64,000 nt of DNA from Paenibacillus sp. FSL H8-0548 (GTDB taxonomy: Bacteria; Bacillota; Bacilli; Paenibacillales; Paenibacillaceae), in assembly GCF_038630985.1 (NCBI RefSeq), contig NZ_CP152049.1:123501-187500 (forward strand), written 5' to 3'. The translations under genes and the position numbers were made by a program. The notes beneath the pieces were generated by a model. That model did no database searches. It was given only the letters and a program-made list of their open reading frames with translations, and was not told where the DNA came from. This document shows positions 8,487-16,045 of the stretch, piece by piece (the first letter of the stretch is position 1; every line of letters begins with the position of its first letter).

Positions 8487-9722
8487 ATGAAGAAGTGCCA
8501 ATCATCGCTGCAGCTTCCGAAAGGGCTTGATTTAAACGGTGAAACGCTAGCCGCATTTTATCAGCCCATTATAGCGATGGATACAAGACGGATTATAGGG
8601 TATGAGGTGCTTGGAAGGGCAGTTAAACATAACTCTGTTCGCAGCCTCGGTCCTTTTTTCTGCAATGAACAGGTCCCGGAAGAGGATCATATTATTGTAG
8701 ATCGGATACTGCGTGAGCAGGCATTCTCCAAGCTATCGTTAATGGAAGAGCAACCGATGCTCTTTATTAATTTAAAGCCGTCTTGGATCTATCGTTATGA
8801 GGAAAACGGAGAGCTTTACACATTGTCCTTGCTTGATAAATATGGAATTAATCCGAAGCGAATTGTCATTGAGATTACAGAAGAAAGCTTTTCAGGTTCC
8901 ACGGAGAAGCTTCGAGCCGTAGTGGATATCTACAGGGCGAGAGGCTGTATGATTGCGATTGACGATGTCGGCAGCGGCTTTAGCGATACAGACCGCATTG
9001 CGCAAATTCAGCCTAATTTACTTAAAATCGATATTCATATGATTAAGAAGAGTGCAACGCATGACGGTTATTTTGGCGTGTTAAGCTCTTTCTCTGATCT
9101 AGCGGAGCAAGTAGGAGCGTCATTGCTTGTCGAGGGTGTAGAGACGAGGGAGGATCTGGTTCGCTCTATACAATTAGGGGCTCGTTATGTGCAGGGATTT
9201 ATGTTTGCGCGAGCAGAGCCTGACTTTCTTGCGCCGGATTGCTTTGCAACGATCGTTGAGGCTGAGCTTGAGCAGCATTTGCATCATTATTTAGGAAGCG
9301 AGCGCTATTGGCAAAGCCAATTCGAGAGTCTAGCCGAGCAGCTTGTGAAAACCGCTTCAAGGGTGCGATTCACCGAGCATAGTGGTGAATGGCTCGAGGC
9401 ACTGCTGCCCGAGCTTTATCATGATTGTATCCGAGTATATTTATGTAACGAGGATGGTATTCAGTTATCATCCAACTATTACCGCGATGCGGATATGAGC
9501 TGGCAACGTGAAGAGCAGTATCGCGGTGCGAACTGGAGCTGGCGCCCTTACTTTGTTCCTAATCTGGTACAGTTAAACGAGAATCGACGTGCCATTATTT
9601 CTAGAGCGTATACGGATTTGGATTCACCAGCTTGGATCCGGACCGTGTCCGTCTTGATTGCACCGGGACTTATTTTATTTATGGATCAAAAGGATACGGA
9701 GCGAGGGGCTCAGCCTCTATGA
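8487..9722 (+). CDS. ykuI: EAL-domain c-di-GMP protein, YkuI-like
   Basis: 411 residues: an EAL domain (about 20-255) and a C-terminal PAS-like YkuI_C domain (NWSWRPYF, AYTDLDSPAWIRTVS). The EAL signature reads EVLGR (Glu40). Other metal and catalytic residues are present: N in INLKPS, E in IEITEESF, DD in AIDDVGSGFS, K in LLKIDIHMI, E in VEGVET, Q in YVQGF. B. subtilis YkuI binds c-di-GMP but has a degraded loop 6; here that loop (DDVGSGFS) is intact, so phosphodiesterase activity is more likely. ATG 8487 follows AGAGGAGAG. It overlaps the convergent acetyltransferase gene by 13 bases. Confidence 0.9.
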   Translation: MKKCQSSLQLPKGLDLNGETLAAFYQPIIAMDTRRIIGYEVLGRAVKHNSVRSLGPFFCNEQVPEEDHIIVDRILREQAFSKLSLMEEQPMLFINLKPSWIYRYEENGELYTLSLLDKYGINPKRIVIEITEESFSGSTEKLRAVVDIYRARGCMIAIDDVGSGFSDTDRIAQIQPNLLKIDIHMIKKSATHDGYFGVLSSFSDLAEQVGASLLVEGVETREDLVRSIQLGARYVQGFMFARAEPDFLAPDCFATIVEAELEQHLHHYLGSERYWQSQFESLAEQLVKTASRVRFTEHSGEWLEALLPELYHDCIRVYLCNEDGIQLSSNYYRDADMSWQREEQYRGANWSWRPYFVPNLVQLNENRRAIISRAYTDLDSPAWIRTVSVLIAPGLILFMDQKDTERGAQPL

Positions 9723-10240
9723 TGCTCAGATGGCTCATATACCATGCAGTAGCAGTCGGAGCAGAGGTCTGACTTCGGATGAGGATAGGTATCCGCAATA
9801 TGAAAGCCAGCCTGTTCATAAGTTCGCACGGCTCGCGTATTCCAAGTGAGCACTTCTAAATCGATTTCATTTTCTGGCGCACGCCGCCGGGCTTCCGCTA
9901 CGATAAGCCTTGTGAAAGCGGGCCCTAGGCCTTGTCCGCAAAGCGCAGGAATTATTCCGAGTCCAAGCCTTGTTACGCCTGCTATAGGGAAAAATTGAGC
10001 ATAACCAATCAGCTGCTGCTGATTGTCAATAACGGCTGTATATTGCGCTGCACGCAGGACGGGATCGCCAAACTCGATTCCGTCCTTTTGCATATGCTCC
10101 CAAGCGGGCCAATTATAAATATGATACGGGGATTCGTATGTCCAGCTGCATATTTCCTGTGCATGCAGGGGATTCATTGGACATATGGTCATTTCGAGCG
10201 GATTTCGTTTATAATGTTTGGAGCCTTGATGATTTGTCAT
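9710..10240 (-). CDS. GNAT-family N-acetyltransferase
   Basis: 176 residues. The acetyl-CoA motif is visible as LGLGIIPALCGQGLGPAF (V/I-x-P....GxGxG/A) near the middle, followed by VLTWNTRAVRTYEQAGF, the typical final beta-alpha unit. The N-terminus (ICSWTYESPYHIYNW) resembles small-molecule or aminoglycoside-type acetyltransferases. Substrate is unknown. GGAGG lies 10 bases before the ATG at 10240; a shorter form from an internal ATG (MTICPM) is possible. The 3' end overlaps the convergent ykuI-like gene by 13 bases, so the two transcripts can form a short duplex. Confidence 0.88.
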   Translation of the reverse strand: MTNHQGSKHYKRNPLEMTICPMNPLHAQEICSWTYESPYHIYNWPAWEHMQKDGIEFGDPVLRAAQYTAVIDNQQQLIGYAQFFPIAGVTRLGLGIIPALCGQGLGPAFTRLIVAEARRRAPENEIDLEVLTWNTRAVRTYEQAGFHIADTYPHPKSDLCSDCYCMVYEPSEHHRG

Positions 10241-10356
10241 GGGGTAAATACCTCCGCTTGGATATGGCTTCCTATCAGATGAACGACAATTGAAACAGGT
10301 TTATTATATCAGATTGGCGCAAGGTGAATGTGCGAAAAATAAGGAGAAGCTTAGAT

Positions 10357-11625
10357 ATGAAAAAGTTAATTTGGCTTGGCTGCTTGTCTTATTTAGTTAT
10401 TGGGGTTGCCCATGTGGTAGGCGGGTCTATCCTAGAGCAGCTAATTGCTCATTACGGCCTAACCTATAAAGATGGCGGCCAATGGATTATGAATCAATTT
10501 CTTGGTTTTTTAGTCGGTGTGCTGCTGGCGCCGTCCATTACGGCGAGAATGGGCAAGAGGGGAGCTGTGCTGCTTGCTATTGGCATACTGGCGCTTAGCG
10601 AAGCGGCTTATAGCTTGCTGCTTCCATGGAGCTGGATGCTTGCGATTGCCCCGCTTGCTGGACTCGGATTTGGGATGACGGAAGCAGTGGTTGGCGCCAT
10701 GATTATCGATATGGCGAAGAACGGGAAGGCCTCGGCAATGAGTAAGCTGGAAACCTTCTTTGGGGTTGGCGCCTTATTAATCCCGATTGCGGCTGCGTAT
10801 TTGATCAAAAATAACATATGGCAGGTTTCATTCCCTATACTTGCGGCTATGGCAGCCATTATATTTGTAATGTGGCTGACGATGTCCTTCGGGGAGCTGG
10901 ATGATCAGCTCAGCGTTAGCTCACGCTCTACTTCGGAGCAAGGGAAAAGTGCGGCAGCTCAGAGATTACCAAGTGCTGAGGGGGCACAAACCTCTGCTTT
11001 TTTCGGTTATCCGCGCAAAGCATTGCCTTTTTTACTCCTATCGGCATTGTTTTTTATGCTTTATGTAGGCATGGAAATGAGCTTCTCAAATTACCTGCCA
11101 TCGATTCTTATTTCCCGCTCGGGAGTAGGGGAGTCTAGTGCTGCTGCTGTACTTAGCTTGTTCTGGGGTACGATGGTGCTGGGCCGCATATTCGCTGGCG
11201 TATTGGCTGAACGTATGGGATATTCGCGATATTTGTTGATCGCAACGGCAGGAGCTTCCATTATTTTTATTTTAATGGCTGTCTTAGGGCAACTAAGCTG
11301 GATGCTCGTACTGGTTGCGTTAAGCGGATTGTTCTTCGCTGGTATATTCGGAATTGCACTAGTCTACGCTAATGAGCTTATTCCGGGCATGACTGAGCGG
11401 ACAACGAGCCTGCTGGTCGCTTTCGGCGGGCTTGGAGGAGCTATTTTTCCACGCTTAACCGGCTGGTTTATGGATCAATATAATGTTGAGTCTACATTAT
11501 GGTATATAAGCGCACTCGTTGTGCTGATGCTTTTACTTTTAGCTGCTATGCTGGTTCTAGGAAGAAGACAAGTGCTGCGAAGAATGGCCATAGGGGCAGA
11601 AGAAAACAAAGCCTATATAAGTTGA
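10357..11625 (+). CDS. Major facilitator superfamily transporter
   Basis: A 422-residue protein with about 12 membrane helices in two halves separated by a hydrophilic loop near residues 185-220. The conserved loop after helix 2 is present (APSITARMGKRGAV), as is the second-half counterpart (GVLAERMGYSRYL). It resembles the FucP/YfkF-like sugar or drug MFS groups; substrate is unknown. ATG 10357 has AAGGAG 10 bases upstream and is preferred over the GTG at 10324. The last codons (Tyr-Ile-Ser-stop) lie inside the left end of a MITE-like repeat, so the native C-terminus was probably changed by that insertion. Confidence 0.9.
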   Translation: MKKLIWLGCLSYLVIGVAHVVGGSILEQLIAHYGLTYKDGGQWIMNQFLGFLVGVLLAPSITARMGKRGAVLLAIGILALSEAAYSLLLPWSWMLAIAPLAGLGFGMTEAVVGAMIIDMAKNGKASAMSKLETFFGVGALLIPIAAAYLIKNNIWQVSFPILAAMAAIIFVMWLTMSFGELDDQLSVSSRSTSEQGKSAAAQRLPSAEGAQTSAFFGYPRKALPFLLLSALFFMLYVGMEMSFSNYLPSILISRSGVGESSAAAVLSLFWGTMVLGRIFAGVLAERMGYSRYLLIATAGASIIFILMAVLGQLSWMLVLVALSGLFFAGIFGIALVYANELIPGMTERTTSLLVAFGGLGGAIFPRLTGWFMDQYNVESTLWYISALVVLMLLLLAAMLVLGRRQVLRRMAIGAEENKAYIS

Positions 11626-11810
11626 ACTAAACATTTGCGTTTTGGTCGCTGCGCGAGAAGTTCATTCTTACGATCGCTGTTGCAGCCAGATTCTTTGATT
11701 TCCTAAAACATTTAAAGGTAAGAATAAGGCCGCAAAGGCGAACACTTCGTTTCTCCATAACAATCTTCTCGCTTCGCTATAACTTCATTTTGTTAAATTC
11801 AACTTATATA
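11614..11810. repeat. MITE-like element, copy 1 (197 bp, 13-bp terminal inverted repeats)
   Basis: TATATAAGTTGAA (11614-11626) and TTCAACTTATATA (11798-11810) are perfect inverted repeats, extended to 15 bp by CC/GG. The interior aligns in reverse orientation with copy 2 at 21970-22167. There is no coding capacity. The left end supplies the stop codon of the MFS gene. Confidence 0.8.
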
Positions 11811-11836
11811 GGTTCTTATTTTTTCATATTTATGTG

Positions 11837-11880
11837 AAAAACCTCCACAACTGCTGTTTCAAAGCTGCTGTGGAGGTTTT
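11837..11880. terminator. Bidirectional terminator between the MFS and photolyase genes
   Basis: AAAACCTCCACA pairs with TGTGGAGGTTTT, with an inner partial GCTG pairing, followed by an A/T-rich tract on both sides. It sits between convergent genes. Confidence 0.85.
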
Positions 11881-11946
11881 ATTATTATTATAGATCTAAA
11901 ATCAAGGCTTCTAACCAAATGACTGCGTTACATTCATTGAAGTTAA

Positions 11947-13290
11947 TTACTTGAGTATCGTTTTGTATACCTCAATGGCTCTAGAGCGAGATGCTTTTAA
12001 ATCTACGATAGCGCCGCTTTGTGGCTGATGTATCTCTTTATCAGACAGATGAGCCAAATGAGGCAGCCAGCGCCGGATGTAGCTGCCGCTGGGATCATGC
12101 GTTTGCGACTGAAGTGCTGGATTCATAATTCGGAAATAAGGCGCAGCATCGTAGCCGAGCGAAGAGCACCATAGCCAGCCTCCGCGGTTAAGTGTATTGT
12201 CATAATCGCTGAGATGATGACGGAAATGCTGCTCCCCGAGCGTAAAGGGGCAGAGCAGGTTTTTGGTTAAGAACATCGCTACAACCATTCGCAAGCGATT
12301 TGGCAGTTCTCCTGTACGGCTTAACTGGGTCATTGCGGCATCGATAATCGGAATACCTGTTGCAGCGGAAGTCCATGCTTCAAAATGCTTATCTGACAAG
12401 GCAGACAGATCTGTTTGCTGCTCGTACCTGAAATAATCATCATTATACATGGCTTGATACAAATAGAAATCTCTCCATGCAAGCTGGCGATGCCATGCTT
12501 CAGCTCCGGGCAAGCCCTGTGTTTGCTCATAAGCGTGACGCGACGAGATCGCGCCTGTATTCAAGAAGCGAGCGAGCCCGCTCGTAAGCTCCTCTGCAAA
12601 GGAATCACGGCTATCTGCATAGGAAGCAAGACGTTCACGCATGAAGCGATCGAGCCTCAGCAGCGATTTGGGCAATCCCTCAACGTTCGTACCGCCCAGT
12701 GCAGAGGATATGGAATTAGGCAGCTCAAACTGCTGTGCAATAGTGCTGTTCAATTCTTTTACAGTTGAAAGCTGCTGTATCGTTGTTTCGCCCATCGGAC
12801 TATAGCATTGCAGCATAAAGCTGCTCCACATCCGGTAGAAGGGGGTAAACACCTTGTAGGTCTCTTGTCGACGCGCGAATGCTGGGAAAGCCTCGAGATC
12901 AGCAAGTGCTGCATCTGCAAGGGGCATCCAGCGACGCCCTAGACTACGAGTAACCTGCTGCAACTGCTCGTCCCGCTTACGGGCATAAGGCGTGTAGTCT
13001 GCATGGACCACAACCTCGTCAATGGGGTGGGCTTGCAGAAGCGCCTCTGTTATTAAGGCAGGGTCCCCATAGAGCACATGAAGCTCCCTGTCCTCGTTAA
13101 AATAGCTGTGCAGCAAAGATGCGGCCTGTGCCATGAAATTTCTGCCGCTATGGCTGGTTAGCCTGCCTCCGCCGATTAAAATGGGATCTATGATGAGCAA
13201 ATGAATGCCGGGCGTATCCTTTTTCTTTAAATAGTCAAATGCCCGCAAATCTGCAGTACGCAAATCTTTGCGATGAATGAATAAGTACAT
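11947..13290 (-). CDS. phr: Deoxyribodipyrimidine photolyase
   Basis: 447 residues. The N-terminal antenna-binding Rossmann domain (MYLFIHRKDLRTADLRAF) and the C-terminal FAD domain are both complete. FAD and DNA-contact signatures are present: LAWRDFYLYQ, GIPIIDAAMTQLSRTGELPN, RMVVAMFLTKNLL, and GYDAAPYFRIMNP. It repairs cyclobutane dimers using blue light (class I CPD photolyase; cryptochrome is the alternative). ATG 13288-13290 has AAAGGAG nine bases upstream, better spaced than the TTG one codon earlier. It stands alone between a terminator and the C40 peptidase gene. Confidence 0.93.
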   Translation of the reverse strand: MYLFIHRKDLRTADLRAFDYLKKKDTPGIHLLIIDPILIGGGRLTSHSGRNFMAQAASLLHSYFNEDRELHVLYGDPALITEALLQAHPIDEVVVHADYTPYARKRDEQLQQVTRSLGRRWMPLADAALADLEAFPAFARRQETYKVFTPFYRMWSSFMLQCYSPMGETTIQQLSTVKELNSTIAQQFELPNSISSALGGTNVEGLPKSLLRLDRFMRERLASYADSRDSFAEELTSGLARFLNTGAISSRHAYEQTQGLPGAEAWHRQLAWRDFYLYQAMYNDDYFRYEQQTDLSALSDKHFEAWTSAATGIPIIDAAMTQLSRTGELPNRLRMVVAMFLTKNLLCPFTLGEQHFRHHLSDYDNTLNRGGWLWCSSLGYDAAPYFRIMNPALQSQTHDPSGSYIRRWLPHLAHLSDKEIHQPQSGAIVDLKASRSRAIEVYKTILK

Positions 13291-13334
13291 CAAGCAGTGC
13301 TCCTTTCAGATATCGCGAAAAGCTTGGGATGAAA

Positions 13335-13388
13335 CAGCAAAGCCGCATGTCATTTGTCGTTTCAGGACAAAAAACTGCGGCTTTGCTG
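13335..13388 (-). terminator. Hairpin after the C40 peptidase gene
   Basis: CAGCAAAGCCGCA pairs with TGCGGCTTTGCTG across a 28-base loop. The T tract on the minus strand is short (TTTC), so termination strength is uncertain. Confidence 0.5.
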
Positions 13389-13433
13389 AATGAGCCTACC
13401 TATAAAGTCCTTACTGCGAAGGGCCAGGTTACT

Positions 13434-13910
13434 CTATTTTTCGTTAGCAAATGCTTCGAAAGACTCATCATTCATGACACGACGAGCAGTCACAAAACGA
13501 GTTTCATAATAGGAAGAGTTCAGTTTGTCTGTTACAACACCTCTGCTCGAGGATGAATGAGCAAACTTACCGTCTCCAATGTAAATGCCAACGTGGGATA
13601 CACTGCTATTGTTGCCACCAACGGTGTCAAAAAACACAAGATCTCCCGGAATTAGATCAGTCTTATCGACCTTCGTGCCTGCTTTGGATTGCGCAACGGA
13701 AGTACGTGGAAGCTCGATGCCCATTTTAGTGAACACATAGCTTGTAAATCCAGAGCAATCAAAGCCTTTCGACGATGTTCCACCGCTCTTGTACGGGGTA
13801 CCAATCACACCATCGATAAATCCGTTCAGTTTTGAATCTGCGAACGCGCTTCCCGCTTGAAAAGCAAGAAGGAGTACGAGACCCATTAGTAATGCGGTAA
13901 CCTTTTTCAA
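13434..13910 (-). CDS. Secreted NlpC/P60 (C40) cell-wall endopeptidase
   Basis: 158 residues from TTG 13908-13910, placed 8 bases after GGAAGGAG. A signal peptide (MKKVTALLMGLVLLLAFQAG) ends near AFA-DS at residue 25. The NlpC/P60 domain has the catalytic Cys52 (DCSGF), His in SHVGIYIGDG and a third polar His in FAHSS. It cleaves gamma-D-Glu to diaminopimelate-type bonds in peptidoglycan stems. No LysM or SH3 binding domain is attached. A c-di-AMP riboswitch directly precedes the gene; known: c-di-AMP binding turns such leaders off, tying wall hydrolysis to osmotic and potassium signalling. Confidence 0.93.
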   Translation of the reverse strand: MKKVTALLMGLVLLLAFQAGSAFADSKLNGFIDGVIGTPYKSGGTSSKGFDCSGFTSYVFTKMGIELPRTSVAQSKAGTKVDKTDLIPGDLVFFDTVGGNNSSVSHVGIYIGDGKFAHSSSSRGVVTDKLNSSYYETRFVTARRVMNDESFEAFANEK

Positions 13911-13929
13911 TTGTGAAGCTCCTTCCAAG

Positions 13930-14058
13930 GCCGACGAGGTTAGCTGTGGGGTTCGGTTGAAGGCTCCCTATGATTCCTCAGACGCTGCAAAATGGATCAG
14001 ACATCGGAATCAATTCACCCAAAGTGGTTCCCCCGTTTCCCCATAGGGAATTAGGCTG
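13930..14058 (-). ncRNA. Cyclic di-AMP riboswitch (ydaO/yuaA leader)
   Basis: Read on the minus strand, the conserved blocks come in order: CGGGGGAACC, GGGTGAATT, a variable arm, TAGGGAGCCTTCAACCGA, and CAGCTAACCTCG, with AGCC/GGCC-type closing bases. These match the ydaO motif, which binds two c-di-AMP molecules and promotes termination when occupied. It ends about 20 bases before the C40 peptidase start, the commonest gene class behind this riboswitch in Bacillota. Confidence 0.92.
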
Positions 14059-14403
14059 TTTTTTTACTGCTGTTGAGAATTATTCGATTATTTTCAATCA
14101 TCTCCTGCTTTTACTGGCAAATTCTAATAATTCTCATGTAAACTTTTGGCTTATTCATTCATTAATCCGTGTTTACTGTAATAAAACCGTTGTTAGTAGT
14201 ACTTTCTAACCAAATGAATGAACTCAATTTCATTTATTATGTGGATATCGTGTAAAATATACCGATTTGTCCCTTTGGGAGCATATCGCTGGACCAAGTC
14301 TAGCGGCCTATAAACGGCGGTGTTGTAACCTTTTTTGCAAAAGATTAAAAATATCTCATATGTATAAATACCTATTTCGCTAGCCGCAAGCGAAGTGCAA
14401 ATA
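14059..14403. other. Intergenic region upstream of the riboswitch
   Basis: An A/T-rich stretch that must contain the promoter of the riboswitch transcript. No convincing gene is seen; a short hairpin CGCT..AGCG lies near 14287-14304. ATACCTATTTCGCTAGCCGC near 14370-14390 loosely recalls the REP-like repeats but cannot be assigned with confidence. Confidence 0.4.
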
Positions 14404-14441
14404 GAACAAGGAAGCTGTTCATAAGAACGGCTTCCTTGTTC
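14404..14441 (-). terminator. Hairpin after the stalk-domain protein gene
   Basis: GAACAAGGAAGC pairs with GCTTCCTTGTTC with an inner GTTC/GAAC pairing. The minus-strand downstream sequence has only a weak T tract. Confidence 0.55.
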
Positions 14442-14487
14442 AACGCAGAGTAGCTATTTTAAAATATAGGAAGTATAAGTTTCTTCA

Positions 14488-15075
14488 TTATTTCGCAGTA
14501 ATGACTTTTTCTGAGATGATCTGCGGATCCCCGTTTTTTTGCTCCATCCAGAACTGCAGCCTGTATTTGCCTGCATATTTAAAATCATAGGTGATGACCT
14601 TTGAGCTGAACCAAAACGTATCCTTCTCAACGAATTCTTTAAAGTCATTATCCTTTTGATTGCGGCTGTCAATGACAGTTTCTTTATCGTTCGGATCGAC
14701 AATCATCACCTTGAAGCTATCTATCTCAAGATTTAAGTTATCGATTTGTGCCTGCACTAGAAACTTCTGAGTCGTGCCCTTATCGACTTGACCAAACATT
14801 GTACGCTTCTCGTTCATCAGAAACATATGAACATTAGGCTTCTGAATAATAAGCCTCTTCTCACTGCTTTTCCACTGGATAAAAGCCTGCAGAGGCTCAC
14901 TAAGAGAGCGAATATTGATATAGATCTTATCATCCACCAGCAATCCATCGTCTGCCTGCAGCTTATTATTATTATAAAGGATGGTTACCTTCTGAAATAG
15001 TTTGTCCGCGGCAACTAATGAGCCGCCTGATAGGAGCAACGCCATCGATATTATAATGAGTTTTTTACGCATCAT
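14488..15075 (-). CDS. Secreted protein with copper-amine-oxidase-N-like stalk domain
   Basis: 195 residues from ATG 15073-15075, with GGGGGA 7 bases upstream. A signal peptide (MRKKLIIISMALLLSGGSLVAA) is followed by a stalk-type domain (LLVDDKIYINIRSLSEPLQ, then IQWKSSEKRLIIQKP), a module common in Paenibacillaceae surface proteins. The C-terminal half (110-195) looks like a beta-sandwich (VITYDFKYAGKYRLQFWMEQ). It is probably cell-surface or secreted. No enzymatic motif is visible. The domain name is inferred from sequence style. Confidence 0.75.
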   Translation of the reverse strand: MMRKKLIIISMALLLSGGSLVAADKLFQKVTILYNNNKLQADDGLLVDDKIYINIRSLSEPLQAFIQWKSSEKRLIIQKPNVHMFLMNEKRTMFGQVDKGTTQKFLVQAQIDNLNLEIDSFKVMIVDPNDKETVIDSRNQKDNDFKEFVEKDTFWFSSKVITYDFKYAGKYRLQFWMEQKNGDPQIISEKVITAK

Positions 15076-15151
15076 TTCTATATCCCCCAATTATCATTTT
15101 CTGTCAACTATTTATACATAAATTCCAACAATTAGTTGCGGTAAATAAGAA

Positions 15152-15194
15152 ATAAAAAAGCCCCTCGCGACCACATCATTGTGGAGGAGGGGCC
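15152..15194 (-). terminator. Rho-independent terminator of the 15209-16021 gene
   Basis: GCCCCTC pairs with GAGGGGC, with an inner CCAC/GTGG pairing around ATCATT. On the minus strand CTTTTTTATTT follows. Confidence 0.88.
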
Positions 15195-15208
15195 GTGCAT
15201 GAAGTTAT

Positions 15209-16021
15209 TCATTTCGATTGCAGGTATTCATACTGCGCTGCTATCGTCCATACTTTCATTAATGTACGAACGAGATGATAGCCTTGATGCAGAATGAGTG
15301 CGAACAATCCGGTCCAAAGCATGGATACGCTGGTGACGACAATGCCAGCAGCTGCGCCCAATCCCCACATAATAAGCGACAGTGCTGCATAGGAGAGAAA
15401 GTTACGCAGAGCGAGCCATAAGGAGCGGAAGACGCCCTCGCCAGAGGCTGCGCCAAGCTGCATCGATAGAAACAGCAGGTGCAGCACCGTCCCCCATATG
15501 AGCCATAGTGCTGCTCCGGGCAGTACCGTTTGCATAAGCTCCGGCACGGAGCTGCTCTGAAGCAGAGACTCGAGCGCGCGCGGCAGCAGCCACCAGGCTG
15601 GGGCCAGCGAGAGAATAGATTCTACCCAGTAAAGAAGAACAACGGGCTTCCATGCTTTGCGAATCCCTTCCAGAAAGCGCGTTCCTCCGTCAGATCTCGT
15701 CTGTTTTAGCGAGTAGAATAGACCTGCGTTAAATAGAGGAGTGAGCACCATTCGAATGAGCAGCAGGCTGCCGAGCGTCCAAACGTAGGGAGAGATGAGA
15801 TCGGTCTTCAGCAGTTGAAACTGGGCTTCGGTAACGAAAAGCTGTGCTGCAACGTCAGAAGGGTAAGCGCTTGGATAACGACGCAGCAGCGGCGAAACGA
15901 TCGAATCGATGAATCGATAGAGGAAGAAGCCCCAAAGCAGCTGATATAGAAACAATATAATTACAAGGTAAAAATGTTTAACTGTGAGTCGCCAGCCTTG
16001 CTTCAAATGTATCTTCATCAT
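15209..16021 (-). CDS. Hypothetical multi-pass membrane protein
   Basis: 270 residues with about six hydrophobic segments: FYLVIILFLYQLLWGFFLY, WTLGSLLLIRMVLTPLFNA, PVVLLYWVESILSLAPAWW, LPGAALWLIWGTVLHLLFLS, NFLSYAALSLIMWGLGAAAG and SVSMLWTGLFALILHQGY. No known family is recognised. ATG 16021 is preceded by AAGGAG with 6-base spacing. Only 24 bases separate it from the upstream M1-like peptidase gene, so the two are probably co-transcribed; a shared role at the membrane is inference. A strong terminator ends the unit. Confidence 0.8.
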   Translation of the reverse strand: MMKIHLKQGWRLTVKHFYLVIILFLYQLLWGFFLYRFIDSIVSPLLRRYPSAYPSDVAAQLFVTEAQFQLLKTDLISPYVWTLGSLLLIRMVLTPLFNAGLFYSLKQTRSDGGTRFLEGIRKAWKPVVLLYWVESILSLAPAWWLLPRALESLLQSSSVPELMQTVLPGAALWLIWGTVLHLLFLSMQLGAASGEGVFRSLWLALRNFLSYAALSLIMWGLGAAAGIVVTSVSMLWTGLFALILHQGYHLVRTLMKVWTIAAQYEYLQSK

Positions 16022-16045
16022 TTATCGCTCCTTGAACGCAATTAC

